A stretch of 64,000 nucleotides of DNA from Peptococcaceae bacterium (GCA_024655825.1 JANLFJ010000013.1:1-64000); one strand, 5' to 3'. Numbered from the stretch's first letter, positions 53,917-63,484 are shown. Notes: a model not told the origin generated them from the sequence alone. Translations and numbers: made by a program.

Positions 53917-54915
53917 ATGGCTAAACTATACTATGACAGCGACTGCAATTTCCAATTAATCAAGGATAAAAAAATCGCCGTGATCGGTTACGGCAGCCAG
54001 GGCCACGCTCAGGCCCAGAATCTCCAGGACAGCGGGGCAAACGTGGTGGTGGGGCTGCCAGCGGAATTCAAAGAAGAGAGGGCCAAGGTTGTCGCGGACG
54101 GGCTGGCTGTCGCGGATACGGCGGAAGCGGCCAGGCTCGGCGATATTATCATGATGCTGGCTCCAGACACGCTTCAGCCCGCCATCTACGAGCAAAGCAT
54201 CAAACCGCATCTCCAAGCGGGTAACGTTCTGATGTTCGCCCACGGTTTTAATATCAATTACAACCAGATCATTCCTCCGCCGTACGTGGATGTGGTCATG
54301 GTGGCTCCCAAGGCTCCCGGTCATACGGTGAGAAGCCAGTACAAGGCCGGGATGGGGGTCCCCTGTCTTCTTGCCGTGCATCAGGACGTGTCCGGTAAAG
54401 CCAAGGAATACGGGCTTGCTTACGCGAAAGGCATCGGAGCCGGTCGGGCCGGTATTATTGAAACGACTTTCCGTGAAGAAACGGAAACCGACCTGTTCGG
54501 GGAACAGGCCGTGCTCTGCGGTGGAGTAACCGAGTTAATGAAAGCAGGTTTCGAGACGCTCGTAGAAGCCGGGTATCAGCCGGAAATCGCCTATTTTGAG
54601 TGCATCAACGAAATGAAGCTTATTATCGATCTCATCTTTCAGGGCGGTTTCAAGTACATGAGGTATTCGGTCAGTGATACCGCCGAATACGGCGACTATA
54701 TAAGCGGGTCAAGAATAATCACGGAGGAAACAAGAAAAGAAATGAAAAAGATCTTGGCCGAAGTCCAGAGCGGGGCTTTCGCCAGCAAGTGGATCCAGGA
54801 AAACAACGCCGGCGGCAGGGCTGAATTCCTGTACAGGCGGAAAAAGGAATCAGAACACCAGCTGGAAATAGTGGGTGAAAATTTAAGAAAAATGATGACC
54901 TGGATAAAAAAATAG
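53917..54915 (+). CDS. ilvC: Ketol-acid reductoisomerase
   Basis: A 332-residue class I enzyme that converts acetolactate to 2,3-dihydroxyisovalerate with NADPH. Seen are the nucleotide fold [13 protein letters not shown], the metal-site Glu in ETDLFGEQ and [10 protein letters not shown], and the C-terminal knotted domain. The length is normal. GAAGGAGGATC precedes the ATG. It is a single-gene unit with its own sigma-54 promoter and terminator and no ilvBN, unlike the usual biosynthetic operon. Confidence 0.96.
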   Translation: MAKLYYDSDCNFQLIKDKKIAVIGYGSQGHAQAQNLQDSGANVVVGLPAEFKEERAKVVADGLAVADTAEAARLGDIIMMLAPDTLQPAIYEQSIKPHLQAGNVLMFAHGFNINYNQIIPPPYVDVVMVAPKAPGHTVRSQYKAGMGVPCLLAVHQDVSGKAKEYGLAYAKGIGAGRAGIIETTFREETETDLFGEQAVLCGGVTELMKAGFETLVEAGYQPEIAYFECINEMKLIIDLIFQGGFKYMRYSVSDTAEYGDYISGSRIITEETRKEMKKILAEVQSGAFASKWIQENNAGGRAEFLYRRKKESEHQLEIVGENLRKMMTWIKK

Positions 54916-54924
54916 CGGTAACAA

Positions 54925-54971
54925 GAGTGGCCCGGCAGTTTTGTTTCCGGGTCACTCCTTCTTTTTATTTT
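54925..54971 (+). terminator. Terminator after ilvC
   Basis: A stem of GAGTGGCCCGG with CCGGGTCACTC (one mismatch) around an 11-base loop, followed by CTTCTTTTTATTTT. Confidence 0.8.
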
Positions 54972-54975
54972 GAGT

Positions 54976-55950
54976 TTATCTCAACACTTCACGCACGCCC
55001 TGCATGATGTCTTGTTTATGGGGATAAATCAAGTCCTCCAGGCCTGGACTGAACGGCGGGATCACATTCAGCCCGGCCACCCGTTTGACAGGCGCATCAA
55101 GGTAATCGAAAGCGTTTTCCATCACCTGGGCGGCGATTTCCGCCGCATAGCCGCCGCGCTTGACGGCTTCCTGCACCACCACGACCCTGTGCGTTTTTTT
55201 CACCGAGCTTTCGATAGCAGCCCAGTCAAGCGGGACCAGCGTCCTCAGGTCGACAATCTCCGCTTCGATCCCCTCGGCGCTTAGTTCTTCCGCCGCTTCC
55301 AGGGCAAAAAGAACCTGCCGGGAATAACAAATGACCGTGACATCCCGCCCTTTTCGCTTAATCTCCGCCTTCCCCAGAGGGACGAGGTGTTCTTCTTCCG
55401 GGACCTCTCCCCTGGTGGCATAAAGCAGCTTGTGTTCGATGCACACCACCGGATCGGGATCACGTATGGCGCTTTTCAGCAGCCCCTTGGCATCGTAGGG
55501 AGTGGCGGGAGCAATCACCTTCAGGCCGGGGATATGGGTAAAGAGCGCTTCCAGGCTCTGCGAATGCTGGCCCGCATTCCTGCGCCCCGCGCCGCCGGGA
55601 GCCCTGATGACCAGGGGTACGGAGATCTGTCCCCCTGTCATATAGCACATTTTTGCCGCCTGGTTGACGATGGCATCCATGCAAACGGGAGTGAAATCAA
55701 CATACATTATCTCCACCACGGGCCTCAGGCCGCGCATGGCGGCGCCGACCGCCATACCCGTAAAAGAAGACTCGGAAATAGGGGTATCGATAACCCGGAG
55801 CGGCCCGAATTCTTCAAGAAAACCTTTCGTCAAACCAAAAACGCTGCCCAGTACGCCCATATCCTCACCCATGATCAGTACCGACCTGTCGCGGAGCATT
55901 TCTTCACGCAGAGCTTCTGATATGGCCTGGCCGTATGTAATCGTTCTCAC
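54976..55950 (-). CDS. acoB: TPP-dependent dehydrogenase E1 beta, second copy
   Basis: A 324-residue E1 beta subunit, paralogous to that at 43709-44680 (compare VRTITYGQAISEAL with MRSITFSEATLEAM). It has the NAGQHSQSLEALFTHIPGLKVIAP segment and the C-terminal transketolase domain. The GTG at 55950 overlaps the E1alpha stop as GTGA, a translational-coupling sign, and lines up with the paralog's start; an ATG at 55965 is the alternative. No E2 or E3 gene accompanies this pair, so it would have to use those encoded at 40953-43690. Confidence 0.91.
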   Translation of the reverse strand: MRTITYGQAISEALREEMLRDRSVLIMGEDMGVLGSVFGLTKGFLEEFGPLRVIDTPISESSFTGMAVGAAMRGLRPVVEIMYVDFTPVCMDAIVNQAAKMCYMTGGQISVPLVIRAPGGAGRRNAGQHSQSLEALFTHIPGLKVIAPATPYDAKGLLKSAIRDPDPVVCIEHKLLYATRGEVPEEEHLVPLGKAEIKRKGRDVTVICYSRQVLFALEAAEELSAEGIEAEIVDLRTLVPLDWAAIESSVKKTHRVVVVQEAVKRGGYAAEIAAQVMENAFDYLDAPVKRVAGLNVIPPFSPGLEDLIYPHKQDIMQGVREVLR

Positions 55951-56942
55951 CGCGCCACACCCCATTCGTTATCCTTAGAATAAACATCGGCTGTTACCTG
56001 CGCGGCGTCGGGATAAGGGCTGTCCATGGCAAATTCGACGGCTTCCTCGATTTCAAGCCGCAGCTCATTTTCTATCGCGCCCAGTTCCTCATCACCGGCC
56101 AGTCCTTCTTCCAGTATTTTTCTCTTTAACCCGGCAACGGGATCGCGTTCTTTCCACTCTTGGATTTCTTCTTTCGGTTTATAGACCTGGGGGTCACCCT
56201 CGTAGTGCCCGCGGTGGCGGTAGGTAACAGCTTCAATCAGGGTGGGCCCTTCCCCGCCGCGCGCCCGCCGGGCGGCCTCTGCTACGGCTTCATGGACGGC
56301 AAACACGTCGTTTCCGTCGATGGTTACCCCCGGGATTCCATAGGCCTTAGCGCGTTCGGCCAAATTACTGACCCTGGTAACCCTTTCGATACAGACCGAA
56401 ACGCCGTACCTGTTGTTTTCGCAAAGGTAAATTACGGGCAGGTTCCAGGCCGAGGCCATATTAAGCGATTCATGAAAATTACCCGTATTGCTGGCCCCGT
56501 CGCCAAAGAAGGCCAGCGTCACTTCGTCTTTTCCCATTATTTTAGAAGCAAGCGCGGAACCAGCGGCAATGGGCAGCCCTGCCCCCACGATCCCGTTCGC
56601 CCCCAGAATACCCAGGCTTACATCGGCGATGTGCATGGAGCCGCCCTTCCCGCGGCAGTACCCCGCGGACTTGCCAAACAGCTCGGCCATCATTTTCCTG
56701 GAATCGCCGCCCTTCGCCAGGCAGTGGCCGTGGCCCCGGTGTGTGGCCGTGATATAGTCTCCCGGCCGCAAGGCCTGGCAGGCTCCTACCGCAACAGCCT
56801 CCTGTCCCACGCAGGTGTGGATGTTGCCAGCCAGCAGCGCCCGGCTGAACAATTCGGCGGCTTTCATCTCGAACAGCCTTATTCTCAACATTTCCCGGTA
56901 GAATTTTACGGCTGTTTCTCTATCGTACCCGCCTGTCTTCAT
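55947..56942 (-). CDS. acoA: TPP-dependent dehydrogenase E1 alpha, second copy
   Basis: A 331-residue E1 alpha subunit, paralog of 44673-45659, with FFGDGASNTGNFHESLN and ENNRYG for thiamine diphosphate, and GKGGSMHIADVSLGILGANGIVGAG. It lies 119 bases downstream of dctM 3, with a likely terminator in between. Its substrate may be what the neighbouring TRAP system imports, in contrast with the first copy. Confidence 0.91.
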   Translation of the reverse strand: MKTGGYDRETAVKFYREMLRIRLFEMKAAELFSRALLAGNIHTCVGQEAVAVGACQALRPGDYITATHRGHGHCLAKGGDSRKMMAELFGKSAGYCRGKGGSMHIADVSLGILGANGIVGAGLPIAAGSALASKIMGKDEVTLAFFGDGASNTGNFHESLNMASAWNLPVIYLCENNRYGVSVCIERVTRVSNLAERAKAYGIPGVTIDGNDVFAVHEAVAEAARRARGGEGPTLIEAVTYRHRGHYEGDPQVYKPKEEIQEWKERDPVAGLKRKILEEGLAGDEELGAIENELRLEIEEAVEFAMDSPYPDAAQVTADVYSKDNEWGVAR

Positions 56943-56969
56943 CTGGCAGCTTTCCGCCTCCTTCCATAT

Positions 56970-56999
56970 AAAATAAATAGCGCATGTCTTTTAGGTCAA
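56970..56999 (-). promoter_or_regulatory. Possible sigma-A promoter for the second E1 pair
   Basis: The minus strand has TTGACC (56994-56999) and, 18 bases on, TATTTT (56970-56975), just after the terminator-like hairpin at 57013-57049. The -10 match is only fair. Confidence 0.35.
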
Positions 57000-57012
57000 T
57001 CGGCAGCAAAAG

Positions 57013-57049
57013 GTAAAAAAAGAGAATCAACCCCCGCTGCAAAGGGGGG
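57013..57049 (-). terminator. Terminator-like hairpin after dctM 3
   Basis: A CCCCC/GGGGG stem with an 8-base loop (57031-57048), followed on the minus strand by TTGATTCTCTTTTTTT. It lies between dctM 3 and the second E1alpha gene, so the E1 pair is read by readthrough or its own promoter. Confidence 0.55.
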
Positions 57050-57061
57050 ATCTTCTCCCCC

Positions 57062-58345
57062 CTACTTAAGACCCATCAGGTTTGGCAGCCATAAAGAAAG
57101 TTCCGGAAAATAGGTGATCAACATCAAAGCTACAAGCGAAGCAATCAAAAACGGCGGCAAGGCCCGGGTGAGGGTCTTGATGGGAATGCCGGCGATACCG
57201 CAGGCCACGTAAAGGTTTACTCCAACCGGGGGCGTCACCTGCCCGATGGCCATGTTGGCGGTAAAGACCACGCCGAAGACCAGGGGATCGTAGCCGATAA
57301 AGTTGATCAGCGGCAGCAGGATCGGCACCAGGATATACATGGCGGAAATGGCATCGATGAAGCAGCCGGCTATCAAAAGAAGAATATTGATCAGCAGAAG
57401 AATCATGTACTTGTTCTGGGTAATGGAAAGAATAAGCTGGCCGGCGGTTTCGGTAATCCCTTCCGTGGTGATGACCCAGGCAAAAAGGCTGGCCGTGGAA
57501 ACGATCAGCATGACCACCGCCGAAGAAACAGCGGAATCAACCAGCACCCTGACAAACTCCTTCCAGCGGATCTCCCTGTAAATAAACACGCCCACGAAAA
57601 GCCCGTAAACCACGGCCACGGCCGCTGCCTCCGTGGGCGTGAAAACCCCACCGTAAATGCCGCCCAGGATGATCACCGGCGTCATTAACCCCCACAGGGC
57701 GTCTTTAAAGGCCGCCCACGTTTCCCTGAAGGGGGCCTTGTCCTGCAGGCCGTACTGTTTTTTCATCGTTACCAGGAGGCTGGCAATTATAAAACCGAGG
57801 CCGATCAGCAGCCCGGGCACGATGCCCGCGATAAACAGCTTGCCGATGGAGACCTCAGCCACAACGCCGTAGATGACGAAGGCTATGCTGGGCGGGATGA
57901 TGATGCCTATAGCGCCTGAAGAAGCCAGCAACGCGGAAGACATGCCCACATCGTAGCCGGCCTTGACCATGGCGGGGATCAGCATGGTCCCCAGCGCGGC
58001 GACGGTGGCCGGCCCGGAACCCGAAATGGCGGCGAAAAAGCAAGAGGTGATTACCGCCACAATGGCCAGTCCCGCCGGCAGGTGCCCTACCGCCGTGTTG
58101 GCCAGTTTGATGAGCCGGTGAGAGATGCCCGCTTTTTCCATGATGATCCCGGCCATGATGAAAAAGGGAATGGCTAAGAGGGTGAACCTGGCCATGGCGG
58201 CGTAAATCACCATGGGGTACATGGAAAAGGGCACGCCCATCAAATAAAGCGCCACCAGGCTGGAAGCGCCCAAGGAAACGGCAATGGGCACGTTCAAAAC
58301 GAGCAAGACAGCGAAAATAAGAAAAAGCGCGGTTCCCGGTTCCAT
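57062..58345 (-). CDS. dctM: TRAP transporter large permease (DctM) 3
   Basis: A 427-residue membrane protein with about twelve hydrophobic segments and DctM landmarks ([53 protein letters not shown]). It starts two bases after the dctQ stop. Confidence 0.93.
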   Translation of the reverse strand: MEPGTALFLIFAVLLVLNVPIAVSLGASSLVALYLMGVPFSMYPMVIYAAMARFTLLAIPFFIMAGIIMEKAGISHRLIKLANTAVGHLPAGLAIVAVITSCFFAAISGSGPATVAALGTMLIPAMVKAGYDVGMSSALLASSGAIGIIIPPSIAFVIYGVVAEVSIGKLFIAGIVPGLLIGLGFIIASLLVTMKKQYGLQDKAPFRETWAAFKDALWGLMTPVIILGGIYGGVFTPTEAAAVAVVYGLFVGVFIYREIRWKEFVRVLVDSAVSSAVVMLIVSTASLFAWVITTEGITETAGQLILSITQNKYMILLLINILLLIAGCFIDAISAMYILVPILLPLINFIGYDPLVFGVVFTANMAIGQVTPPVGVNLYVACGIAGIPIKTLTRALPPFLIASLVALMLITYFPELSLWLPNLMGLK

Positions 58346-58346
58346 T

Positions 58347-58814
58347 TCAATTATCGCCCCCTTTCAGTTCCCGGTAACCCAGTTCCACGAACCGGATGAG
58401 CAGGAAGACGGCCCCGATGGGAACCGAAATCCCGAAGGTCCATTCCGGCAATCCTAGGGCGGGGGTTGTCTGGCCCATTTTGTACTGGGATATGACCATG
58501 TCAATGCCGTATTTCAGCAGAATGACGAATATTGTGACCGAAACCACAACAGCAAAAAGGGCCGCCGCCTTTTGCAGCCTGGGAGGCAGAAAATCGGTCA
58601 GGTAACTCAGTCCCAGGTGCCCTTTTCTTTTAACCGCCACGGCGGCTCCCAAAAAGCTGGCCCAGACAAAAAAGTTGGTGGTTATTTCCTCGGTGAAAGA
58701 CCATGACGCATGGAGGACATAGCGGGAAACCACGTTGCTAAAAGTAATGACCGTCATTACCAGCAAGAAGACAACGATCAGTATTTCTTCCAGATAGTCA
58801 ATTATTTTCATCAC
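58347..58814 (-). CDS. dctQ: TRAP transporter small permease (DctQ) 3
   Basis: A 155-residue protein with four hydrophobic segments and the DctQ motif FTEEITTNFFVWASFLGAAVAVKRKGH. It follows dctP after a 78-base gap with a hairpin and is adjacent to dctM. Confidence 0.92.
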   Translation of the reverse strand: MMKIIDYLEEILIVVFLLVMTVITFSNVVSRYVLHASWSFTEEITTNFFVWASFLGAAVAVKRKGHLGLSYLTDFLPPRLQKAAALFAVVVSVTIFVILLKYGIDMVISQYKMGQTTPALGLPEWTFGISVPIGAVFLLIRFVELGYRELKGGDN

Positions 58815-58838
58815 ATCACTCCTAGATGACGCGCCGCG

Positions 58839-58867
58839 GCCTGGCCCCGTCCAGGCAGGGACCAGGC
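58839..58867 (-). other. Intercistronic hairpin between dctP and dctQ (third TRAP operon)
   Basis: A 10-bp stem (58839-58848 with 58858-58867, one G-U type pair) and 9-base loop lie after the dctP stop with no T-run. It has the same position as the hairpin in the second TRAP operon but unrelated sequence. Confidence 0.6.
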
Positions 58868-58892
58868 GCGCAGCTCAAATTTTCTCCCCGTT

Positions 58893-59906
58893 CTATCTAA
58901 ACAGATCTATTACATCCTTGCCGATGATCGGTTCGTATTCGGCGTAGACCGGTTTTACTTTTTCCTGGAAGGCCTTTATTTCATCAGGTGTCAGCGTGGT
59001 AACCTTCAGACCCTTATCCTTGAAAAGTTGAACCTGTTCGGCCACTTTATCCCGGTTAATCTTGCGCTGGTAAACCATTGCTTCTTCAGCGGCCTTGCGG
59101 AGCATGTCCTGCGTAGCCTTGTCCAGGGCGTCAAACTTGGCCTTGTTCATGCCCAGGATAAGAGCGTCATAGGAATAGTTCCATAGGCTGATGTATTTTT
59201 GCACTTCATACAGCTTGGAAGAGGTGATAACGTCAGTCGGGTTTTCCTGGCCATCAATGGTGCCCTGCTGGAGAGCGGTAAACACCTCGGCGAAGTTCAT
59301 CGCCGTCGGGTCTGCGCCCAGGGCCTTGTACAAAGAAGTGTACATCTTAATGCCGGGTATCCTGATTTTCAGGCCGGCAATGTCTGCCGGAGTCTTAACT
59401 TCCCTCTTGCTGTTGGTGAGCTGGCGGAACCCGTTCTCGCCGAAGGCCAGCCCTTCCACACCCTTTTCTCTCAGCATTTCATTGAATTTCTTACCGGCCG
59501 CGCCCGACAGCTTGGCATCGACGGTGGCCTCATCCGGCATAAGCCAGGGAAGGCTGATCACGCCGAATTTTTGGTCGATGACTGAATAAATGATATTGGA
59601 ATGAAGGCTGAAATCTGTAGCTCCGGTCTGCAGCATCTCAATGCCTTTAGCCTGGTTGCCGCCGGAAAGCTGTTCATTTGGGAACACCTTGATTTCAATC
59701 TTTCCGCCTGAACGCTCTTTCACCAGTTCGGCAAACTTCTTGGCGCCCAAAGTCCAGGTGGAGGTATCCGCGGTAGTGACGCTCATTTTATACTCAACGG
59801 GTTTTACTTCTTCCTTCTTTTGTTCACCGGCCTGTTTGTTGCACCCAATCATCACCAGGGATACCGATAAGAAAATTACAAGCAAAACAAGAAAAAACTT
59901 TTTCAC
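58893..59906 (-). CDS. dctP: TRAP transporter substrate-binding lipoprotein (DctP family) 3
   Basis: A 337-residue receptor with a lipoprotein signal (Cys22 in MIGC) and DctP landmarks (NGFRQLTNSKREVKTPADIAGLKIRIPG, QQGTIDGQENPTDVI). The GTG at 59906 is preferred because GGGAGGA lies 7 bases before it and yields a clean signal peptide; a longer frame to 60044 adds an implausible N-terminus. A sigma-54 promoter lies about 150 bases upstream. It is similar to DctP 2, so both may bind related acids. Confidence 0.93.
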   Translation of the reverse strand: MKKFFLVLLVIFLSVSLVMIGCNKQAGEQKKEEVKPVEYKMSVTTADTSTWTLGAKKFAELVKERSGGKIEIKVFPNEQLSGGNQAKGIEMLQTGATDFSLHSNIIYSVIDQKFGVISLPWLMPDEATVDAKLSGAAGKKFNEMLREKGVEGLAFGENGFRQLTNSKREVKTPADIAGLKIRIPGIKMYTSLYKALGADPTAMNFAEVFTALQQGTIDGQENPTDVITSSKLYEVQKYISLWNYSYDALILGMNKAKFDALDKATQDMLRKAAEEAMVYQRKINRDKVAEQVQLFKDKGLKVTTLTPDEIKAFQEKVKPVYAEYEPIIGKDVIDLFR

Positions 59907-60058
59907 TAAAAAATCCTCCCTATTCATATTTTTCTGAAACAACGTCCACATCTCACCATCCTTGCTGTCATTTGCCCGCATACACACTAGACCATCTCCC
60001 ACCCCCATAAAAATAAGCTGGCTAGAAACAAAAATAATAATCACCTTAACAAATTATA

Positions 60059-60074
60059 TGCAATATTTGTGCCA
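60059..60074 (-). promoter_or_regulatory. Sigma-54 promoter of the third TRAP operon
   Basis: The minus strand reads TGGCACAAATATTGCA, with GG and GC ten bases apart. It differs by one base from the promoter at 45948-45963. Confidence 0.88.
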
Positions 60075-60134
60075 ACCATCAAAGCCAGTAAGGACGGGGC
60101 TGGAGCGATTATCACCGTACAGTTTCTGCCCTGA

Positions 60135-60153
60135 ATTGCTCTATTTTTGAACA
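60135..60153 (+). promoter_or_regulatory. Candidate upstream activating sequence (copy B)
   Basis: ATTG-CT-CTATTTTTGAACA, about 78 bp upstream of the promoter at 60059, in the same orientation as copy A. A second shared motif, CAATTATTGA, is at 60214-60223. Confidence 0.6.
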
Positions 60154-60229
60154 CAGGGAATATTGAGCTAATGAATAATACTGCTCCCCTCCCCTGCCGC
60201 GTCAACCATTGTCCAATTATTGAGCATTG

Positions 60230-62200
60230 TTAGAATGTCTTACACTCTATTCCATACTTCTGTATTTTGCTGTACAGCGTATTGCGGGCGATCCCCAGAA
60301 GCTGCGCCGTTTTGCTGAGGTTACCCCTGCTGTACTTGATCGCTTCGAGAATCGCTTGCCTTTCCGACTGCTCCAAGCTCAAAACCCTGGAAGCGCGGTT
60401 TGTGCCCCGGCTTTTCGTCAGCAGGTTCTTAGGCAGGTGGTGAGGAAGAATCACATCGTCTTCGGCAAAATTCACCGCTCTTTCCAAGGCATTTTCCAGT
60501 TCACGCACATTGCCCGGCCAGGGGTAGTTTTTCAGGAGCTCCATAGTCTTCCGGTCAATGCTGTATTTTACGTTATGGTCCCGGCACAGTTTCTCCAGGA
60601 AATGACAGGCCAGCAGTTCAATATCGTCGCCCCTCTGCTGCAGGGGCGGTATGTAAATGTTAATCACGTTCAAACGCCAGAAAAGGTCTTCCCTGAAATT
60701 CCGCTCCGCCATTTCCCTGGCCAGGTCCTTGTTCGTGGCGGCAATGACCCTCACGTCCACGGGGATCGTTTTGGAACCGCCCACACGCGTAACCTCTCTC
60801 TCCTGAATGACCCTGAGCAGCCTGACCTGCAAATCCAACGGCATTTCGCCGATCTCATCAAGAAAAATGCTGCCGCCGGACGCCATTTCGAACTTGCCAG
60901 GCCTGCCTCCCTGGCGCGCGCCGGTAAAAGCCCCCTCCTCATAACCGAAAAACTCGCTTTCAATAAGCTCCCGGGGAATGGCCCCGCAGTTTACGGCTAT
61001 AAACGGACCCTGGCTGCGCGAGCTCGCGTTGTGAATGGCCTGGGCAAACAATTCTTTTCCCGTCCCGCTCTCTCCCGTGATCAAAACGTTGGACGAACTC
61101 CTGGCAGCCATCATGGCAAGCCTCTTGGCCTCCATGATTTCCTTGCTGGCGCCGACAATATCGCTGAATGTGAAACGGGCGTGGGCGCCTACCATCTGGT
61201 TAACCAGGCGCTTGACCTGCTTGATTTCCCTGAAAATATCCACTACTCCTTCTATTTGGCCGTCCTCACCCCTGATGGGCACCGCGCTCTTGATGAAATG
61301 CATCCTTCCCCTTTTCGAGTGGATGATGTACTCCTTATCGCTGTACCCGACGCCGCTTTCCAAGACATCAAGAATAACGGGACGAAAATCCAGGACCTCG
61401 GAAGGGTGTTTACCTATCGCCTCCTGGGGATTGATCAGCAGGATCTTACCCGCGCTGTCGTTCATATAAGTGATGATTCCCCTGTTGTTTACGGCCAGAA
61501 TCCCTTCGGAAACCGAGTCTATCACCGCTCGGTGATGGCGCATGGTCACGACCAGCTTATCCGTTGTCTCCAGGACCTGAAGCTGGTTCTCCACGGCCAT
61601 CCCTGCAGCCACCAGCATGCCCAGGGTATGGCAGTGCACTTTTTCGGAACTCCCGGCCATGCCAAGCACGGCGACAATATCACTGGACGGGTTGCGTATC
61701 GGGACGGCGGAACATGTCCAGCGCTGGTGCTCCAGGCAGTAGTGTTCCTCCCCGGCAATCTGGATTGGTTTGCCCTCGATAAGCGCCATCCCCACCGAGG
61801 TCGTCCCGACATATTTCTCCTTCCAATCTGCGCCCACCTTGAAATTAGCAGCTGCGCGGATGTCATCGAGGACTTCCCTGTCTCCCAGCACATGCAGAAT
61901 AACGGCCTCGGCATCGGCCAAAAAAATTATGAACCCTGACCCTTTCACGAATCCGTAAATTTTCTCCATGTAAGGCTTAACCACATCAATCAGCGGCCTT
62001 TTTTGCTCGAGTATTTGAAAGAGCTGGTCAGCCGAAAGGATTACCGTGTTTTTACCGCCCAGCGGGTTGACGCCTAATTCTCTGCACCTTCGCCAGGAAG
62101 CAAGGATGCTCGGCTTTAAATTTTCCGGTTCGACTCCTTCTTCCACAAACTTCCGCCACCCGTTGAAAAGGGTTGAATTGTAATGTACCCTGGACAACAT
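60230..62200 (-). CDS. Sigma-54-dependent activator 3 (GAF-PAS-AAA-Fis)
   Basis: A 656-residue enhancer-binding protein, paralog of activators 1 and 2: GAF-like sensor with GEEHYC, PAS domain, AAA+ domain ([14 protein letters not shown]) and Fis helix-turn-helix ([15 protein letters not shown]). Its recognition helix is almost the same as those of the other two. The ATG at 62200 has GGGGGA about 9 bases before it. It lies just upstream of the TRAP operon whose promoter it most likely activates. Confidence 0.93.
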   Translation of the reverse strand: MLSRVHYNSTLFNGWRKFVEEGVEPENLKPSILASWRRCRELGVNPLGGKNTVILSADQLFQILEQKRPLIDVVKPYMEKIYGFVKGSGFIIFLADAEAVILHVLGDREVLDDIRAAANFKVGADWKEKYVGTTSVGMALIEGKPIQIAGEEHYCLEHQRWTCSAVPIRNPSSDIVAVLGMAGSSEKVHCHTLGMLVAAGMAVENQLQVLETTDKLVVTMRHHRAVIDSVSEGILAVNNRGIITYMNDSAGKILLINPQEAIGKHPSEVLDFRPVILDVLESGVGYSDKEYIIHSKRGRMHFIKSAVPIRGEDGQIEGVVDIFREIKQVKRLVNQMVGAHARFTFSDIVGASKEIMEAKRLAMMAARSSSNVLITGESGTGKELFAQAIHNASSRSQGPFIAVNCGAIPRELIESEFFGYEEGAFTGARQGGRPGKFEMASGGSIFLDEIGEMPLDLQVRLLRVIQEREVTRVGGSKTIPVDVRVIAATNKDLAREMAERNFREDLFWRLNVINIYIPPLQQRGDDIELLACHFLEKLCRDHNVKYSIDRKTMELLKNYPWPGNVRELENALERAVNFAEDDVILPHHLPKNLLTKSRGTNRASRVLSLEQSERQAILEAIKYSRGNLSKTAQLLGIARNTLYSKIQKYGIECKTF

Positions 62201-62381
62201 GGAGCACATTTCCCCCACCCCTTGCCGAAAGTAATTGCTAATATAAATATTCGCTAAAGATTATACTTTTCCTTTATAAACTTAATTATTTATATGCTGA
62301 AAATATTCCTATAACAATAATTTCGCCCATAAATCATGACCACCCTCCCCTGAGGGAAGGTGGTCTTGTCACTACGCATTT
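62201..62381 (-). other. Gap between the CBS gene and activator 3
   Basis: An A/T-rich 181-base gap with a hairpin at 62338-62365 (arms GACCACC/GGTGGTC plus inner pairs) after the CBS gene. No T-run follows on either strand, so a terminator is doubtful. A promoter for activator 3 is expected here but none stands out. Confidence 0.4.
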
Positions 62382-62813
62382 TTACATCCTGGGTTCGCTG
62401 GGGGTCGAAATATCGGACAGGGCCTCCTGGGAAGCCTTGTCGAAACGGCCGTTGGTGGCCATATCCCCCAGGGAGACAAAACCGACCAGCTTGCCGTTCT
62501 CGACAACCGGCAGGCGGCGAACCTGCAGGTCTCCCATCAGGTCAAGAGCCGACTCCACCTCCATATCCGTTCGGCCCACGACGAGCCGGTCGGACATAAC
62601 ATCCTGGCATTTTGTCTTCCCCGGGTCCTTTTGGGCGGCTACAACCCGCAGCACGATATCCCTGTCGGTGAGGATGCCCTGCACATCCATTTCATCCGTG
62701 CAAATGGGTATTGCCCCGATGTTTTTGTCTTTCATGATCTGGGCGGCGTCCAAAACTGTCGTCCCGGGGGAAACGGCAATAACATCTTTGGTCATAATGT
62801 CCTTCAGTTTCAT
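62382..62813 (-). CDS. CBS-domain pair protein
   Basis: A 143-residue protein made of two CBS motifs (KDIMTKDVIAVSPGTTVLDAAQIM... and ...DVMSDRLVVGRTDMEVESALDLM), ending in VRRLPVVENGKLVGFVSLGD. Such free-standing pairs bind adenosine nucleotides and act as sensors or regulators. The ATG at 62813 follows AAGGAGGT. No partner domain is fused, and its target is unknown. Confidence 0.9.
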   Translation of the reverse strand: MKLKDIMTKDVIAVSPGTTVLDAAQIMKDKNIGAIPICTDEMDVQGILTDRDIVLRVVAAQKDPGKTKCQDVMSDRLVVGRTDMEVESALDLMGDLQVRRLPVVENGKLVGFVSLGDMATNGRFDKASQEALSDISTPSEPRM

Positions 62814-62912
62814 AGAAATACCTCCTTGTCTGTTTCTCCTCATAGGATTTCCCAAACAAAGCGGTTTCTTGCATGCAACGCCTGTTTTTTTCGCCTCCGG
62901 GATCAGTAATCA

Positions 62913-63434
62913 TTACGCTTGTGACTTATTAAATTTTTCCATGTAATCGAGTATAAAATCGGCGATGCTTTTCGCGTCGTCAATATGAAAACAGGGTACC
63001 TCCAAGTTCCATTCCACATCGCTGGCAATGGCCAATAGTTCCTCTGGTTCGCAAAGCAGTTCCCGGTGAGCCGCTGACCTGAACACCTCAATTTTGGGTT
63101 TGTCGGCCCGTTTAAAACCTTCCGTCAGGACAAGGTCTACCCCGGATATTCTCGAAATCACTTCATCCAGGGATAGTTCCTTTTCGGTCTTTTCAATTAT
63201 GGCAATTTTTTCGGGAGACGAAATTGAAACAACATCCGCTCCCGCCTGGGCCAGGCGCCACGAATCCTTCCCCGGTTTATCGATCTCAAAACTGTGGGCG
63301 TCGTGTTTTATCACCGCCAGCCTGATACCCTTGTCTTTCAGTTCCCGGATCACCTTTTCCAAAAGGGTTGTTTTCCCCGCATCCGATTTTGCGACCACGG
63401 AAATTACCGGTACCCGCCTGTTATCTTCTGTCAT
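62913..63434 (-). CDS. mobB: Molybdopterin-guanine dinucleotide biosynthesis adapter MobB
   Basis: A 173-residue P-loop GTPase-like protein (VVAKSDAGKTTLLEKVI near residues 13-29) with the VIKHDAHSFEIDKPGKDSWRLAQAGAD segment typical of MobB. It assists nucleotide attachment to molybdopterin. The ATG at 63434 follows GAGGTGA. It is placed after moeA; the cofactor genes may serve the AOR in this window as well as other enzymes. Confidence 0.92.
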   Translation of the reverse strand: MTEDNRRVPVISVVAKSDAGKTTLLEKVIRELKDKGIRLAVIKHDAHSFEIDKPGKDSWRLAQAGADVVSISSPEKIAIIEKTEKELSLDEVISRISGVDLVLTEGFKRADKPKIEVFRSAAHRELLCEPEELLAIASDVEWNLEVPCFHIDDAKSIADFILDYMEKFNKSQA

Positions 63435-63484
63435 CAGCTTCACCTCGAAATTCGCTTTTTGCGCAGCCAAGCTCTTCCTGGCCG

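Noticed and set aside
48145-54915. Ordinary branched-chain amino acid biosynthesis locus
   Set aside because: ilvC and ilvD are on opposite strands in separate units, with no ilvBN, leu or ilvE genes, and ilvC has a sigma-54 promoter.
60227-61939. A 570-codon open frame on the plus strand
   Set aside because: It lies wholly antisense to activator 3, whose domains are clear; the frame has low-complexity, His/Pro/Arg-rich content of a shadow and no ribosome site of note. Similar long shadows occur opposite activators 1 and 2.
62338-62365. Rho-independent terminator after the CBS gene
   Set aside because: The stem is fair, but there is no T-run on either strand; it is kept only as a hairpin in the gap description.
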